A stretch of 64,000 bases of DNA, taken from NCBI RefSeq assembly GCF_029960785.1, contig NZ_JASBQE010000015.1, positions 62,001-126,000 on the forward strand, given 5' to 3'. The notes under the pieces were generated by a model, which did not search any database, was not told the origin of the DNA, and was given only the letters and a program-made list of their open reading frames with translations. Of this stretch, positions 1 through 7,721 are shown piece by piece. Source of the DNA: Polyangium sp. 15x6. GTDB taxonomy: Bacteria > Myxococcota_A > Polyangia > Polyangiales > Polyangiaceae. A program made the translations under genes and the position numbers. How positions within the stretch are numbered: the stretch's first letter is position 1; every line of letters starts with the position of its first letter.

Positions 1-1304
1 AAGAGCTCGGCCTCGACGCCGGAGAGGCCGACATCCAGCATCCACCGCTTCACCGCGTGCGCCGCGAGCGGCCCGAGCCCGATCACCGAGGCCCCCGCGG
101 ATTCGCCGAGGAACACGCCCTTCGCGTGGTCGATCTCGGTGACGACGAGGAGCACCGGATCGGAAGGATCGAGCGACCGCGCGAGGGCCGAGAGCGCCTC
201 GCGGTCGTCGTCGGGCAGGAGGTGGACGTCGTCCACGAGCAGCGCCACCGGTGTGCCTCGACGAACCAGCCGATCCCGCGCCTCGAGCGCGGCGCGCAGG
301 CTCCCTTCGGCCAGCGGCTCGGAGGCGGCGCGCGTGACGAGGGATGCGAACGGCCTTCGTGTCGTGGCGAGGGCTTCGACGGTCGCGACCCGCGTCTGCG
401 CGATCCACTTGAGCTCGCGAAGCAGGCGGCTCCTCCCTGCCCCTTCCGGGCCGCGGACGATCGCCATCCGCGGCCCGGCCATCCCCGCTTCGAGACGATC
501 GAGCAGCGCCACGAGAAGGCCGAGCTCCGCCTCCCGACCCACGAGCCGTGGCGCTTCCCGCGGCGGGACGTGTATCCACGACGCGTGCCCGCCGAGCGCC
601 TCGATGACCTCCTCCGCGGACGCGGGACGCGCGGCGGGATCCGGATCGGCGAGCCGACGCGCGAGGCGCTCCACCAGAGGAGGCAGCCCGTGCCCGCGCG
701 CGAGATCGAGCAGCGTGACGCCGACGGCGTAGAGATCGCTGCGCGCATCGGCGCGCTCTCCGCGTAACACCTCGGGCGCGATGAACCGCGGCGTCCCGCT
801 CGGCGCCGCCACGCTCCCGAGCCGGCCCGCGCACGACAGATCGAGCAGCACGCCACGACCACGCTCGTCGACCATCACGTTGGCGGGCTTGAAATCCCCG
901 TGCCGGAGCCCGAGGCGATGCAGGAACGCGAGCGCGGACAGGGCATCGACGAGCGGCCCGCGGAGCGCCTCGAACGAAGGCGCCGCCCGATCGAGCTCGC
1001 GCCCGGCGACGACCTCGGTTGCGAGGTAGTGCAGCGCCGCGTGTTCGCCGTCCCGCGGAAGAGACCCGAAATCGAGCACGCGGACGAGGTGCGGGTGGAC
1101 GAGGCCCGCCAGGTAGCCGAGCTCCGCGCGCAGGGCCCATTCGTCCTCCGCGCGCCGTAGCACCTTCAGCGCGACGTCGGTCTCGAGGACGAGGTCTTTC
1201 GCGAGGAACGTCCGCGCGAGGCCGCCCTCGCCGAGCGTCGCGACGACCCGATAGCGGTGGGCGAGGATCTCTCCCGGGGCGACCAAGCCCGCGGAGTGTC
1301 TCAC
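1..1304 (-). CDS. Ser/Thr protein kinase fused to an AAA-type ATPase region (C-terminus cut by window edge)
   Basis: Read on the minus strand from a GTG start; no in-frame ATG lies nearby, so the start is tentative. The first ~270 residues form a protein kinase fold: a Gly loop (GEGGLART), the VALK lysine, a catalytic loop HGDFKPAN in place of HRDxKxxN, and a DLS in place of DFG, then GTPRFIAPE. The catalytic and metal-binding aspartates are kept, so activity is possible but altered. Next comes an ATPase segment whose P-loop reads GPEGAGRS, with Arg replacing the usual Lys, followed by a VALLVDDVHLLP Walker B-like strand. This is the kinase plus STAND-like ATPase architecture common in myxobacteria. 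The remainder lies beyond position 1. Target unknown; probably cytoplasmic signalling. Confidence 0.85.
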   Translation of the reverse strand, partial: MRHSAGLVAPGEILAHRYRVVATLGEGGLARTFLAKDLVLETDVALKVLRRAEDEWALRAELGYLAGLVHPHLVRVLDFGSLPRDGEHAALHYLATEVVAGRELDRAAPSFEALRGPLVDALSALAFLHRLGLRHGDFKPANVMVDERGRGVLLDLSCAGRLGSVAAPSGTPRFIAPEVLRGERADARSDLYAVGVTLLDLARGHGLPPLVERLARRLADPDPAARPASAEEVIEALGGHASWIHVPPREAPRLVGREAELGLLVALLDRLEAGMAGPRMAIVRGPEGAGRSRLLRELKWIAQTRVATVEALATTRRPFASLVTRAASEPLAEGSLRAALEARDRLVRRGTPVALLVDDVHLLPDDDREALSALARSLDPSDPVLLVVTEIDHAKGVFLGESAGASVIGLGPLAAHAVKRWMLDVGLSGVEAEL

Positions 1305-1424
1305 ACGTGTCTCACATGTCGCAACGAGACACTTCCTGCGGGCGAATCACGCGTCCTGCCTCGTGAATTCGCGCGTCCTGCCCCCGGGTGTCGCCTTGGT
1401 ACGCCCCCTGCTAACGGCCCGCGC

Positions 1425-2129
1425 ATGCATTCCGGTCGCGTGCTTCTTCGTCTCCTCGCCGCGTCGCTCGCCCTGGGGGCGTGCATCGTGAGCCCCCAGC
1501 CGACGCCCCCCGAAGAACCCACGCTCCTCGCGGATCTCGTCTCGACGGGTGGGCCCATGGACATGGCCACCACAAAGCGCTTCGTGGGCGAGCCCGGCGC
1601 GGTCACGCCGCCGCGAGGCAACGTCGTGGTCACGAACCTGGACACGACCGACGCGCCGGGCGTGGCGACGGTCGCCGCGGACGGGAGCTTCGACATCACC
1701 GTCGACGGCACGGAAATGCACGAGTTCCGCGTCGAGATCGTGGGCCCGGACGGCCTCCGCTCCAAGCCCCTCGATCTCGTCCTGAATGCCGCCGGCAGCG
1801 CGTACGAGCCCGGTCCGCGGCCGCTTGCCGAGTGCCTCGTGCTCGACCCGGCGTTTTCCCTCTCGTTCGACGGCGCCGGCGACACCCGGAGCCTCGTCGT
1901 CCGCAACGATTGCCCGGACGAACTCTCGTTCCTCGCGCCTCGTCTGCGCCGCGGGCAAGCCGCATACGGGTTCGATCCGACGGCGCCGTTCGTCCTCGCG
2001 CCGGGCGGCGCGCAGACGATCACGGTCGACGTCGGATCGCAGGCGAACGAGCAGGTCGACGTCTTGTTCGTCGAGACGACCGGCGCCGTCCGGGATCGCC
2101 GCCCAATGACTCTCTTCGTAACCCCCTGA
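1425..2129 (+). CDS. putative lipoprotein of unknown function
   Basis: A 234-residue protein starting at an ATG. Its N-terminus has a basic end, a hydrophobic stretch and a lipobox LGAC (Cys18), so it is probably a lipid-anchored envelope protein. After a Pro-rich linker there is an Ig-like, beta-rich region (residues ~45-130) with phrases such as PRGNVVVTNLD and DGSFDITVDG, resembling carboxypeptidase-regulatory or big-Ig-like folds. A second beta region ends in a motif resembling choice-of-anchor or DUF1573-type domains (FVLAPGGAQTITVDV). No catalytic residues are visible. It is divergent from the kinase gene and followed 35 bases later by another lipoprotein. The longer in-frame extension upstream would lack the signal peptide, so the ATG at 1425 is preferred. 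Confidence 0.7.
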   Translation: MHSGRVLLRLLAASLALGACIVSPQPTPPEEPTLLADLVSTGGPMDMATTKRFVGEPGAVTPPRGNVVVTNLDTTDAPGVATVAADGSFDITVDGTEMHEFRVEIVGPDGLRSKPLDLVLNAAGSAYEPGPRPLAECLVLDPAFSLSFDGAGDTRSLVVRNDCPDELSFLAPRLRRGQAAYGFDPTAPFVLAPGGAQTITVDVGSQANEQVDVLFVETTGAVRDRRPMTLFVTP

Positions 2130-2164
2130 CAAACCATCGATTCACCAGAAAGAAGGAGAACACC

Positions 2165-2641
2165 ATGTTCCAATCGAATACGTTCGCGCTCCTCACGCTC
2201 GCTCTCGTTGCACTGCCTGCCTGCGGGAGCACCGTCGACTCGGGCGGCGATGAGCAAACCGGCTACACGAAGGACGAGGCCCGCGCGATGAACGGCGTCA
2301 CCGAGGACGGCAAGGACGTGTGCGCCCTCGAAAGCTGGTACGACGACGGCACGTGCGACGACTTCTGTCCGGCGAGCGACGGCGATTGTGTGGTGGGCGG
2401 CGGCGGCGAGCTGTGCAGCGAGGAAGCCGGCATGCCGTGCGGAGAGGGCTACTTCTGCGATGTTCCGATCGACACGATGTGCGGGGCGATCATCGATCAG
2501 GCCGGGACCTGCAAGCCCAAGCCCGAAGCGTGCGACCAGAACTACGACCCGGTCTGCGGATGCGACGGCCAGACGCACGCGAACGCGTGCACCGCAAACA
2601 TGGCCGGGACGGCCGTCGCGACGGCGGGGGCCTGCCCCTGA
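2165..2641 (+). CDS. small lipoprotein with a C-terminal Kazal-type domain
   Basis: A 158-residue protein with a strong ribosome-binding site (AGAAGGAGA) before the ATG. The signal peptide ends in LPACGS, a lipobox with Cys20. The mature part is acidic and Cys-rich. The last ~45 residues have the Kazal serine-protease-inhibitor/follistatin pattern: CDQNYDPVCGCDGQTHANAC, then a closing Cys near the C-terminus. In this family the Kazal fold blocks serine proteases or mediates binding; which applies here cannot be told. It is probably exported and lipid-anchored. It follows the lipoprotein at 1425-2129 in the same direction and may be cotranscribed. Its stop lies 10 bases from the converging response-regulator gene. 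Confidence 0.75.
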   Translation: MFQSNTFALLTLALVALPACGSTVDSGGDEQTGYTKDEARAMNGVTEDGKDVCALESWYDDGTCDDFCPASDGDCVVGGGGELCSEEAGMPCGEGYFCDVPIDTMCGAIIDQAGTCKPKPEACDQNYDPVCGCDGQTHANACTANMAGTAVATAGACP

Positions 2642-2651
2642 TCACGCAGGG

Positions 2652-4037
2652 TCATTTGCGGAACTCGTCCGCCGAGAGCCCCGCGCGCCGGAGCAGCCGG
2701 TAAAAGCTCTCCCGCTCGATCCCCGCGTGCTCCGCCGCGGCCGTCACGTCCCCGAAAAACCTCTTCAACACCGCCTCCAGGTATCGGCGGCTCGCCTCGG
2801 CGCGCGACGCATCGACGGCCTCGCGATACGTGAGCTTCGCGAGCTCGGTGTCACGCGCGCCCGTGGCCGCCGCCGCGTTGGCTCCCTGGATTTCCGGCGG
2901 CAAGGAGCCGAGCGTGATCTCGCGCGTCGTCTCGATGATCGCGGCCCGCTCGACCGCGCTCCGGAGCTCCCGCACGTTGCCCGGCCAGCGATAAGCGCTG
3001 AGCGCATCCATCGCCGCCTCGGAAAACCGCGTCGCGCTCGATCCCGCGTGCGGCGCTCGTTCCGCGAGGAACCTCTGCGCGAGCAAGGGAATGTCCTCCG
3101 CACGCTCGCGCAGCGGCGGAAGCTCGAGCACGCACACGTTGAGGCGGAACCACAGATCCTCGCGGAACGATCCGGCTTTCACCATCCCGCGGACGTCGCG
3201 GTGTGTCGCGGCGATCACCCGGACGTCCACCTTCCGCTCGCGCGGCTCGCCGATGCGGCGAACGGAGCGCTCCTCGAGCACGCGCGTGAGCTTCGCCTGG
3301 ATCGTCGGGCGGAGCTCGCCGATTTCGTCGAGGAACAGCGTGCTTTCGTGCGCCTCCTCGAAGAGGCCGGCGCGGTCGGAGGTCGCCCCCGTGAAGGAGC
3401 CGCGCGCGTGGCCGAAGAGCTCGCTCTCGATCAAGGACCGCGGAATGGCGGCGCAGTTGACGGCGACCAGGCGCGAGGGCGCACGCGAGGAGCGCTCGTG
3501 AATCGCGCGGGCCACGAGCTCCTTGCCGGTCCCCGTCTCGCCGAGGATCAAGACCGTCGCGTCCGTGGGCGCGACGCGCTCGATGAGCTGATAGACCCTT
3601 CGCATCGCGGGCGAACGACCGATCATCCCGCCAAACCCGTCCACGTCCCGCGGCTCGTGGCTCTCGTGGAGCACCGCCGCCTGCGCGAGCGCGCGCTCGA
3701 CGAGGGCCTTGAGCGCGTCGGTCTCGAAGGGCTTCGTGACGTAATCGTACGCCCCTTCGCGCATGGCCTGCACCGCCGTCGGGACCGTCGCATACGCCGT
3801 CATCAAAATGAACGGCACCCCCGGCCAGCGCGCGCGCACCGCGCGGAGCACCTCGAGCCCGTCGCCGTCGCTCATGCGCAGGTCACAGAGGACCACGGTG
3901 ATCGGCTCTCGCTCCAGCGCCTCCAGCGCCGATCGCACGCCCCGCGCGGTGACGACGCGCCCGAGCTTGCCGAGCACCTTGGCGAGCATGGCCGTCATGT
4001 TCGGTTTGTCGTCGACCACCAGGATCGTCGGCTTCAC
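2652..4037 (-). CDS. NtrC-family sigma-54-dependent response regulator
   Basis: A 461-residue regulator. Residues 1-120 are a receiver domain (ILVVDDKP; phospho-acceptor Asp52 in CDLRMSDGDG; conserved Lys in YVTKPF). Residues ~138-370 are a sigma-54 AAA+ domain: Walker A GETGTGKE, the sigma-54 contact loop as GSFTGA (Ser in place of the usual Ala), Walker B LFLDEIGEL, and RWPGNVREL. The C-terminus is a Fis-type helix-turn-helix (AAEHAGIERESFYRLLRRAG). It would activate transcription from -24/-12 promoters once phosphorylated by the histidine kinase encoded just upstream, whose stop overlaps this start by 4 bases (ATGA). Its position beside copper-type genes and a sigma-54-like promoter at 5672 suggests a CorR-like copper-response regulator. 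The target is inferred. Confidence 0.93.
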   Translation of the reverse strand: MKPTILVVDDKPNMTAMLAKVLGKLGRVVTARGVRSALEALEREPITVVLCDLRMSDGDGLEVLRAVRARWPGVPFILMTAYATVPTAVQAMREGAYDYVTKPFETDALKALVERALAQAAVLHESHEPRDVDGFGGMIGRSPAMRRVYQLIERVAPTDATVLILGETGTGKELVARAIHERSSRAPSRLVAVNCAAIPRSLIESELFGHARGSFTGATSDRAGLFEEAHESTLFLDEIGELRPTIQAKLTRVLEERSVRRIGEPRERKVDVRVIAATHRDVRGMVKAGSFREDLWFRLNVCVLELPPLRERAEDIPLLAQRFLAERAPHAGSSATRFSEAAMDALSAYRWPGNVRELRSAVERAAIIETTREITLGSLPPEIQGANAAAATGARDTELAKLTYREAVDASRAEASRRYLEAVLKRFFGDVTAAAEHAGIERESFYRLLRRAGLSADEFRK

Positions 4038-5527
4038 GCGGCTTCTTCCTTTCCGGCGTCCACGACCACGCCCGGCAAATCCACGACGAACCGCGCGCCC
4101 CCGCCGGCCCGCGCCTCGGCCCGGATGCGCCCGCCATGCGCGGTGACGAGGCCATAACAGACCGCGAGGCCGAGGCCCGTTCCATCCCGCCGTGTCGTGA
4201 AGAACGGCTCGAAGACGTGGTCGATCACGTCGTGCGACAACCCCTCGCCGCGATCGAGCACCTCGAAACGATACCCGTCCCCCTCGCGCCGCCCCTCGAC
4301 GAGGACCGGCTCGGCGCTCGACGTCGCCTCGCGCGCATTCGAGACGAGGTTCACGATCACCTGACGGATCCGCAAGGAATCGACCAGGACCATCGCTGGC
4401 TCCGCGTCCACCACGACGGCCGGCGCGCCCGGTGAAGTGGATCTTCGCGAGGGCACGCCTTCAGCGCGATCCGCCGCGTCGCGGAGCAGTTCGGCCGCGT
4501 CCACGGGGCGCGGCACGAGCGCGGGCGTACGCGCGTACACGAGCAGCTCCTCCGCGATGCGCTGGCAAAGCGCCGCCTCCTCGTCGAGGATCCGGAGCTC
4601 GTCGCGCATCGCATCGTTCTCCACCTCCTCGCGCATCGTGCTCAGGTATCCCCGGATGACGGTGACGGGATTGTTGATCTCGTGCGCCACGCCCGCTGCG
4701 ACCCGCCCGATCGCCGCCAAACGCTCGGCGGCCACGAGATCCGCCTCCGCGCGCTTCAGCGTGTCGAGCATGCGATTGAACGCGTCCGCCACGACCGCGA
4801 GCTCGACCGCGGGGACGGGCTCGACGCGCGCCGTCCGATCCCCCTCGGCCACGCGCCGCGCGACGCGCTCAAGCGACCCGAGCGGCGTGGCGAACGACCG
4901 CCACAGGTTCCGCCCCGCGAGCAGCGCCACCGCGGCCGCGAGCAGGCCCGTGCCCACGGCGATCAGAAGCGCGAGCCGCACGGCGCTCGCGGACTCGCCT
5001 TCGGCTTTCATCGCCTCACCGTCGAAGTAGCCGGCGATCGCGTCGGCGTGCTCCGTCATCCTGTCGACGAGGGCGTTCGCCCGCTCGTGCGAGCGATGCA
5101 CCTCCGCCCAGTCTTTCCGATCGATCGCCGGCAGGATCTCCTCCGTGAAGACGCAGCTCAAGTCGCAGCTCGCGTCGGCGATCGCGTCGAGGCGCAGGGC
5201 GCCCGCGTCGTCGACCATCGGCCGGAGCGCGCGGAGCTCGTCGTTCAACTTGTCGACCCACTTGTCGTGGTGCGCGACGTGGGAAGGGTCGCGCAGGATG
5301 ATCGTGTGCGCCTCGTGGATGTATTGCTCGCGCGCCACCACGCTGAGCAGCGCCGCGCGGCGCGAGGCCACTTCCAGGTCGTGCGCCTTCAAGATGGCTC
5401 GACGCGACGCGAGCGCCGAGACCACGGCGCTCGCGCCGCTCGCGAGCACGAGGGCCACGAGGAGGCTCACGGTCAGGAGCAGACGGCCGCGGAGGCGATA
5501 CGCCTGCGGCGACGACGACACCGCCAT
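4034..5527 (-). CDS. membrane sensor histidine kinase, partner of the NtrC-type regulator
   Basis: A 497-residue protein with ATG preceded by AAAGG. TM1 spans residues ~13-36 and TM2 ~180-203, bounding a ~145-residue periplasmic sensor region. HAMP follows (~205-255), then HisKA with the phospho-accepting His282 (VAHEINNPV), and a C-terminal HATPase with DRGEGL and GTGLGLAVCYGLV. The sensor region has an unusual cluster of possible metal ligands: His71, His74, His83, His86, His87 and a CxxxC pair at Cys121/Cys125. That fits metal sensing and agrees with the divergent multicopper oxidase set, but the metal is an inference. It forms a translationally coupled pair with the downstream regulator. 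Confidence 0.92.
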   Translation of the reverse strand: MAVSSSPQAYRLRGRLLLTVSLLVALVLASGASAVVSALASRRAILKAHDLEVASRRAALLSVVAREQYIHEAHTIILRDPSHVAHHDKWVDKLNDELRALRPMVDDAGALRLDAIADASCDLSCVFTEEILPAIDRKDWAEVHRSHERANALVDRMTEHADAIAGYFDGEAMKAEGESASAVRLALLIAVGTGLLAAAVALLAGRNLWRSFATPLGSLERVARRVAEGDRTARVEPVPAVELAVVADAFNRMLDTLKRAEADLVAAERLAAIGRVAAGVAHEINNPVTVIRGYLSTMREEVENDAMRDELRILDEEAALCQRIAEELLVYARTPALVPRPVDAAELLRDAADRAEGVPSRRSTSPGAPAVVVDAEPAMVLVDSLRIRQVIVNLVSNAREATSSAEPVLVEGRREGDGYRFEVLDRGEGLSHDVIDHVFEPFFTTRRDGTGLGLAVCYGLVTAHGGRIRAEARAGGGARFVVDLPGVVVDAGKEEAA

Positions 5528-5592
5528 GCCACGCCTTTAGCAATGCGCATGACCCGAAGCCAGCGCGGCGCGAGGGCGCTCGTATCCGCGGA

Positions 5593-5620
5593 GGTCACGT
5601 GTTGTAACCGGTTCGGTCAC
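5593..5620. promoter_or_regulatory. candidate upstream activator site (overlapping inverted repeats)
   Basis: GGTCAC at 5593-5598 is followed by GTAACCG, GTT and CGGTCAC at 5604-5620. GTAACCG and CGGTCAC form an inverted repeat with one mismatch about a 3-base centre, and GGTCAC pairs with GTAACC in a second one. The cluster ends about 50 bases upstream of the sigma-54-like promoter, where an NtrC-type activator could bind. Binding is inferred. Confidence 0.45.
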
Positions 5621-5671
5621 TCCCTCCTCCCCTGGCCACGTGATGCTCCGGGAAACCCGAGGGGTCCGCCC

Positions 5672-5687
5672 TGGCACGAAGCGTGCT
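5672..5687 (+). promoter_or_regulatory. candidate sigma-54 (-24/-12) promoter
   Basis: The sequence TGGCACGAAGCGTGCT matches the sigma-54 consensus TGGCAC-N5-TTGCW at all but one position (GTGCT for TTGCT). The invariant GG (5673-5674) and GC (5685-5686) are exactly 10 bases apart. Transcription would start near 5698 and run into the His-rich lipoprotein, outer-membrane factor and multicopper oxidase genes. The divergent pair encodes an NtrC-type activator and its kinase, which is the expected partner. Confidence 0.55.
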
Positions 5688-5872
5688 GCGCCGCCGCTGC
5701 GGCTTGGCGACGAAAGACCCTGCGGACGACTGTAATCAGCGGCTCCCCCTTGCGTCGGCAAGGCGAGGGTTGCGCAGACGCGGATGCCGCGCGATGAACC
5801 GGAGCCGCCTGCCCGAATCCACCCCCTCCCCCGATCGTGATGCCGAATTCAGAAGGAACTTGGAGTCCACGC

Positions 5873-6244
5873 ATGAAGACCACGCTGGGCCTGCTCGCCC
5901 TGCTCTTCGCATCCGCCTGCAGCGGGCCGGAGGTCCCTTCGGCCTTCCAGCCGGATTCTCCCGCATCACCCGCGGCGTCCCCGGCGCCTCGTCCGCCCGT
6001 CGCGGCGGTGCTCGCGGCCTCGGACCCGCGGGACGCCAGCGTCTGCGTGCCCGAGAAGCCTTGCGTCCTTCCCGACTCCGAGGACGAGGGCGGCTCCGGG
6101 CATCAACACGGCGGCCACGATCACGGAAATCACGGCGGCCACGATCACGGAAATCACGGCGGCCACGATCACGGAAATCACGGCGGAAAAACCCCCGCGC
6201 CGCCCCCCACGGGCCACGAAGGCCATCGCGGCCACCACCATTGA
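5873..6244 (+). CDS. histidine-rich lipoprotein, probable metal-binding
   Basis: A 123-residue protein whose ATG at 5873 opens a clean signal peptide ending in the lipobox ASAC (Cys15). A Pro/Ala-rich linker leads to an acidic stretch (EDEGG) and a C-terminal His-rich tail made of three identical eight-residue units (GGHDHGNH), ending HGHHH-like. Such tails bind Cu, Ni or Zn ions. The short intergenic distance (4 bases) to the outer-membrane factor gene, and the multicopper oxidase next, indicate an operon for copper handling in the periplasm or outer membrane. The specific metal is inferred. An in-frame start exists 36 bases upstream but it would disrupt the signal peptide. Confidence 0.75.
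   Translation: MKTTLGLLALLFASACSGPEVPSAFQPDSPASPAASPAPRPPVAAVLAASDPRDASVCVPEKPCVLPDSEDEGGSGHQHGGHDHGNHGGHDHGNHGGHDHGNHGGKTPAPPPTGHEGHRGHHH
6110..6181 (+). repeat. three tandem 24-bp repeats encoding the His-rich units
   Basis: Three perfect copies of a 24-base unit lie at 6110-6133, 6134-6157 and 6158-6181. Each encodes GGHDHGNH in frame. Perfect identity at the DNA level means the copy number could change by slippage, altering the length of the metal-binding tail by 8 residues per unit. Confidence 0.95.
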
Positions 6245-6248
6245 CCGG

Positions 6249-7703
6249 ATGGAACCTGCCATGACGACGAGGTCTCTCTTTTCGTTCAGCGCGCTTCTGC
6301 TCGCCTTGGGCCTGTCCGCCGGCTGCGCGAGCGGGACGCTCCCCCAGCACGTCGGCGAAGTGAACGACATCTTCGCGGCGCGGAACCGGCCTGATCTCGC
6401 CGTGTCCGTGCCCGGGGAGGACGAAGACTGGGAGAAAATCGCGGCGGAGGTGCCGAAGCTTTTGTCGAAGCCGCTCGACGCCAACGGGGCCGTGCGCATC
6501 GCGCTCGCGCAGAACCGCGAATTGCGCGCGGCCTTTTACGAGATCGGCATCGCCCGCGGTCGGTTCGTCCAGGCGGGCCTGCCGCCGAACCCCGAGATCG
6601 ATATCGGCGTCCGGCGCCCGAACGATCCGGCGCAGCCGCTCCAGCTCGACATCGGGATCGAATACAACCTCACCGGGCTCCTCATGCTCCCGCTGCGCAA
6701 GGGCGTCGCCGAGGCCGAGCTCGCGGCGGAGCGGCTCCGCGTCGCGGGGCAGGTGCTCGACATGGCCTACGCCACGCGGACGGCGTTTTACACGGTCCAG
6801 GCGCGGCAGCAGGAGCTCGACCTCCGCGTCCGCGCGCTGAAAGCGTTCCAGGCCGGCTTTTCCGCGGCCGAGGAGCTCCACCGGGTCGGCAATCTCCCCG
6901 AGATGGATCTCGCCACCCAGCGGGCGGCCGTGGAGTCGGCGCGCGTCGACGTCGCGGAGGCGGAAAACCGCCTGCTCGACGCCCGCGAGAACCTGAACGT
7001 CGCGCTGGGTTTGTCCGGCGAGCAGACTGGCTGGACCGTCGATCCGAAGCTCCCGGATCCGCCGGCCGAGCCTCTCCCGGTCGAGCGGCTCGAGCAGCGC
7101 GCCGTCGCGTCGAGCTTCGAGCTCCAGGAGCTCGAGGCGCGCATGCGTGTCGCCTCGAAGCGCGCCGGGCTCGCGCAGACCGAGGGCACCGTCCCCCACA
7201 TCTCCGGCGGGTTCCACGGCGAGCGGGATGAGCTTGCGTGGGAGATCGGCGGCCACGTCACGGTGGGTTTGCCCATCTTCGATCGCAACCAGGGCACGGT
7301 GCTGAGCGCGCGCTCGGAGTTCGGCGCGCAGCGCGAGCGGTATCTCGCGACCGCCACGTCGCTCCGCGCGACGGCGCGCTCCGCGCTGAACCGCGTCGAA
7401 TCCGCGGGCCGGCGCGCGCGCCATTACCGCGAAGTCGTCCTGCCGGCGCGCGAAAAAGCCCTCGCGGAGACGCTGCTCCAGTACAACGCCATGCAGGTCA
7501 GCGTCTTTCAGGTCCTCGAGAGCCAGCGCCAGGTCACGCAATCGGCCCTCGCCTACGTCGAGACGCTGCTCGATTACTGGAATGCGCGCGCGGCCCTCGA
7601 TCAAATCCTCGCCGGCCGCCACCGCGGCCTCGCGCTCGGCCCCGCCGGCGCCTCGCGAACGAACCTCCCCTCCGGAAGCGACGGCGCCGCCGCCGAACAC
7701 TGA
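6249..7703 (+). CDS. TolC/CusC-family outer-membrane efflux lipoprotein
   Basis: A 484-residue protein. The signal peptide ends with a lipobox LSAGC, so the N-terminus is probably lipidated as in CusC and CzcC. Two homologous halves rich in long amphipathic helices (for example ELAAERLRVAGQVLDMAY, then DLATQRAAVESARVDVAEAEN) match the outer-membrane efflux protein repeat, and the C-terminal half has ETLLQYNAMQVSVFQVLESQRQ. It would form the trimeric exit duct of a metal efflux complex. No RND pump or membrane-fusion gene is present in the window, so its partners must be elsewhere or it acts alone. The start may instead be the ATG at 6261, which keeps the same signal peptide. Confidence 0.88.
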   Translation: MEPAMTTRSLFSFSALLLALGLSAGCASGTLPQHVGEVNDIFAARNRPDLAVSVPGEDEDWEKIAAEVPKLLSKPLDANGAVRIALAQNRELRAAFYEIGIARGRFVQAGLPPNPEIDIGVRRPNDPAQPLQLDIGIEYNLTGLLMLPLRKGVAEAELAAERLRVAGQVLDMAYATRTAFYTVQARQQELDLRVRALKAFQAGFSAAEELHRVGNLPEMDLATQRAAVESARVDVAEAENRLLDARENLNVALGLSGEQTGWTVDPKLPDPPAEPLPVERLEQRAVASSFELQELEARMRVASKRAGLAQTEGTVPHISGGFHGERDELAWEIGGHVTVGLPIFDRNQGTVLSARSEFGAQRERYLATATSLRATARSALNRVESAGRRARHYREVVLPAREKALAETLLQYNAMQVSVFQVLESQRQVTQSALAYVETLLDYWNARAALDQILAGRHRGLALGPAGASRTNLPSGSDGAAAEH

Positions 7704-7721
7704 TTGCAAGGAAGAGATACC

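Larger units (their letters stand above)
5528..5872. other. 345-base divergent intergenic control region
   Basis: This gap lies between the sensor kinase (minus) and the His-rich lipoprotein (plus). It holds the candidate sigma-54 promoter at 5672-5687 and the inverted-repeat cluster at 5593-5620, both listed separately. No convincing ORF is present. The ribosome-binding region of the plus-strand gene contains AAGGA about 15 bases before its ATG. The remainder is unremarkable GC-rich sequence. Confidence 0.6.

Noticed and set aside
5690-5720. TGGCGAC...TGCG near 5704 as a second sigma-54 promoter
   Set aside because: Spacing between GG and GC is 14 bases instead of 10.
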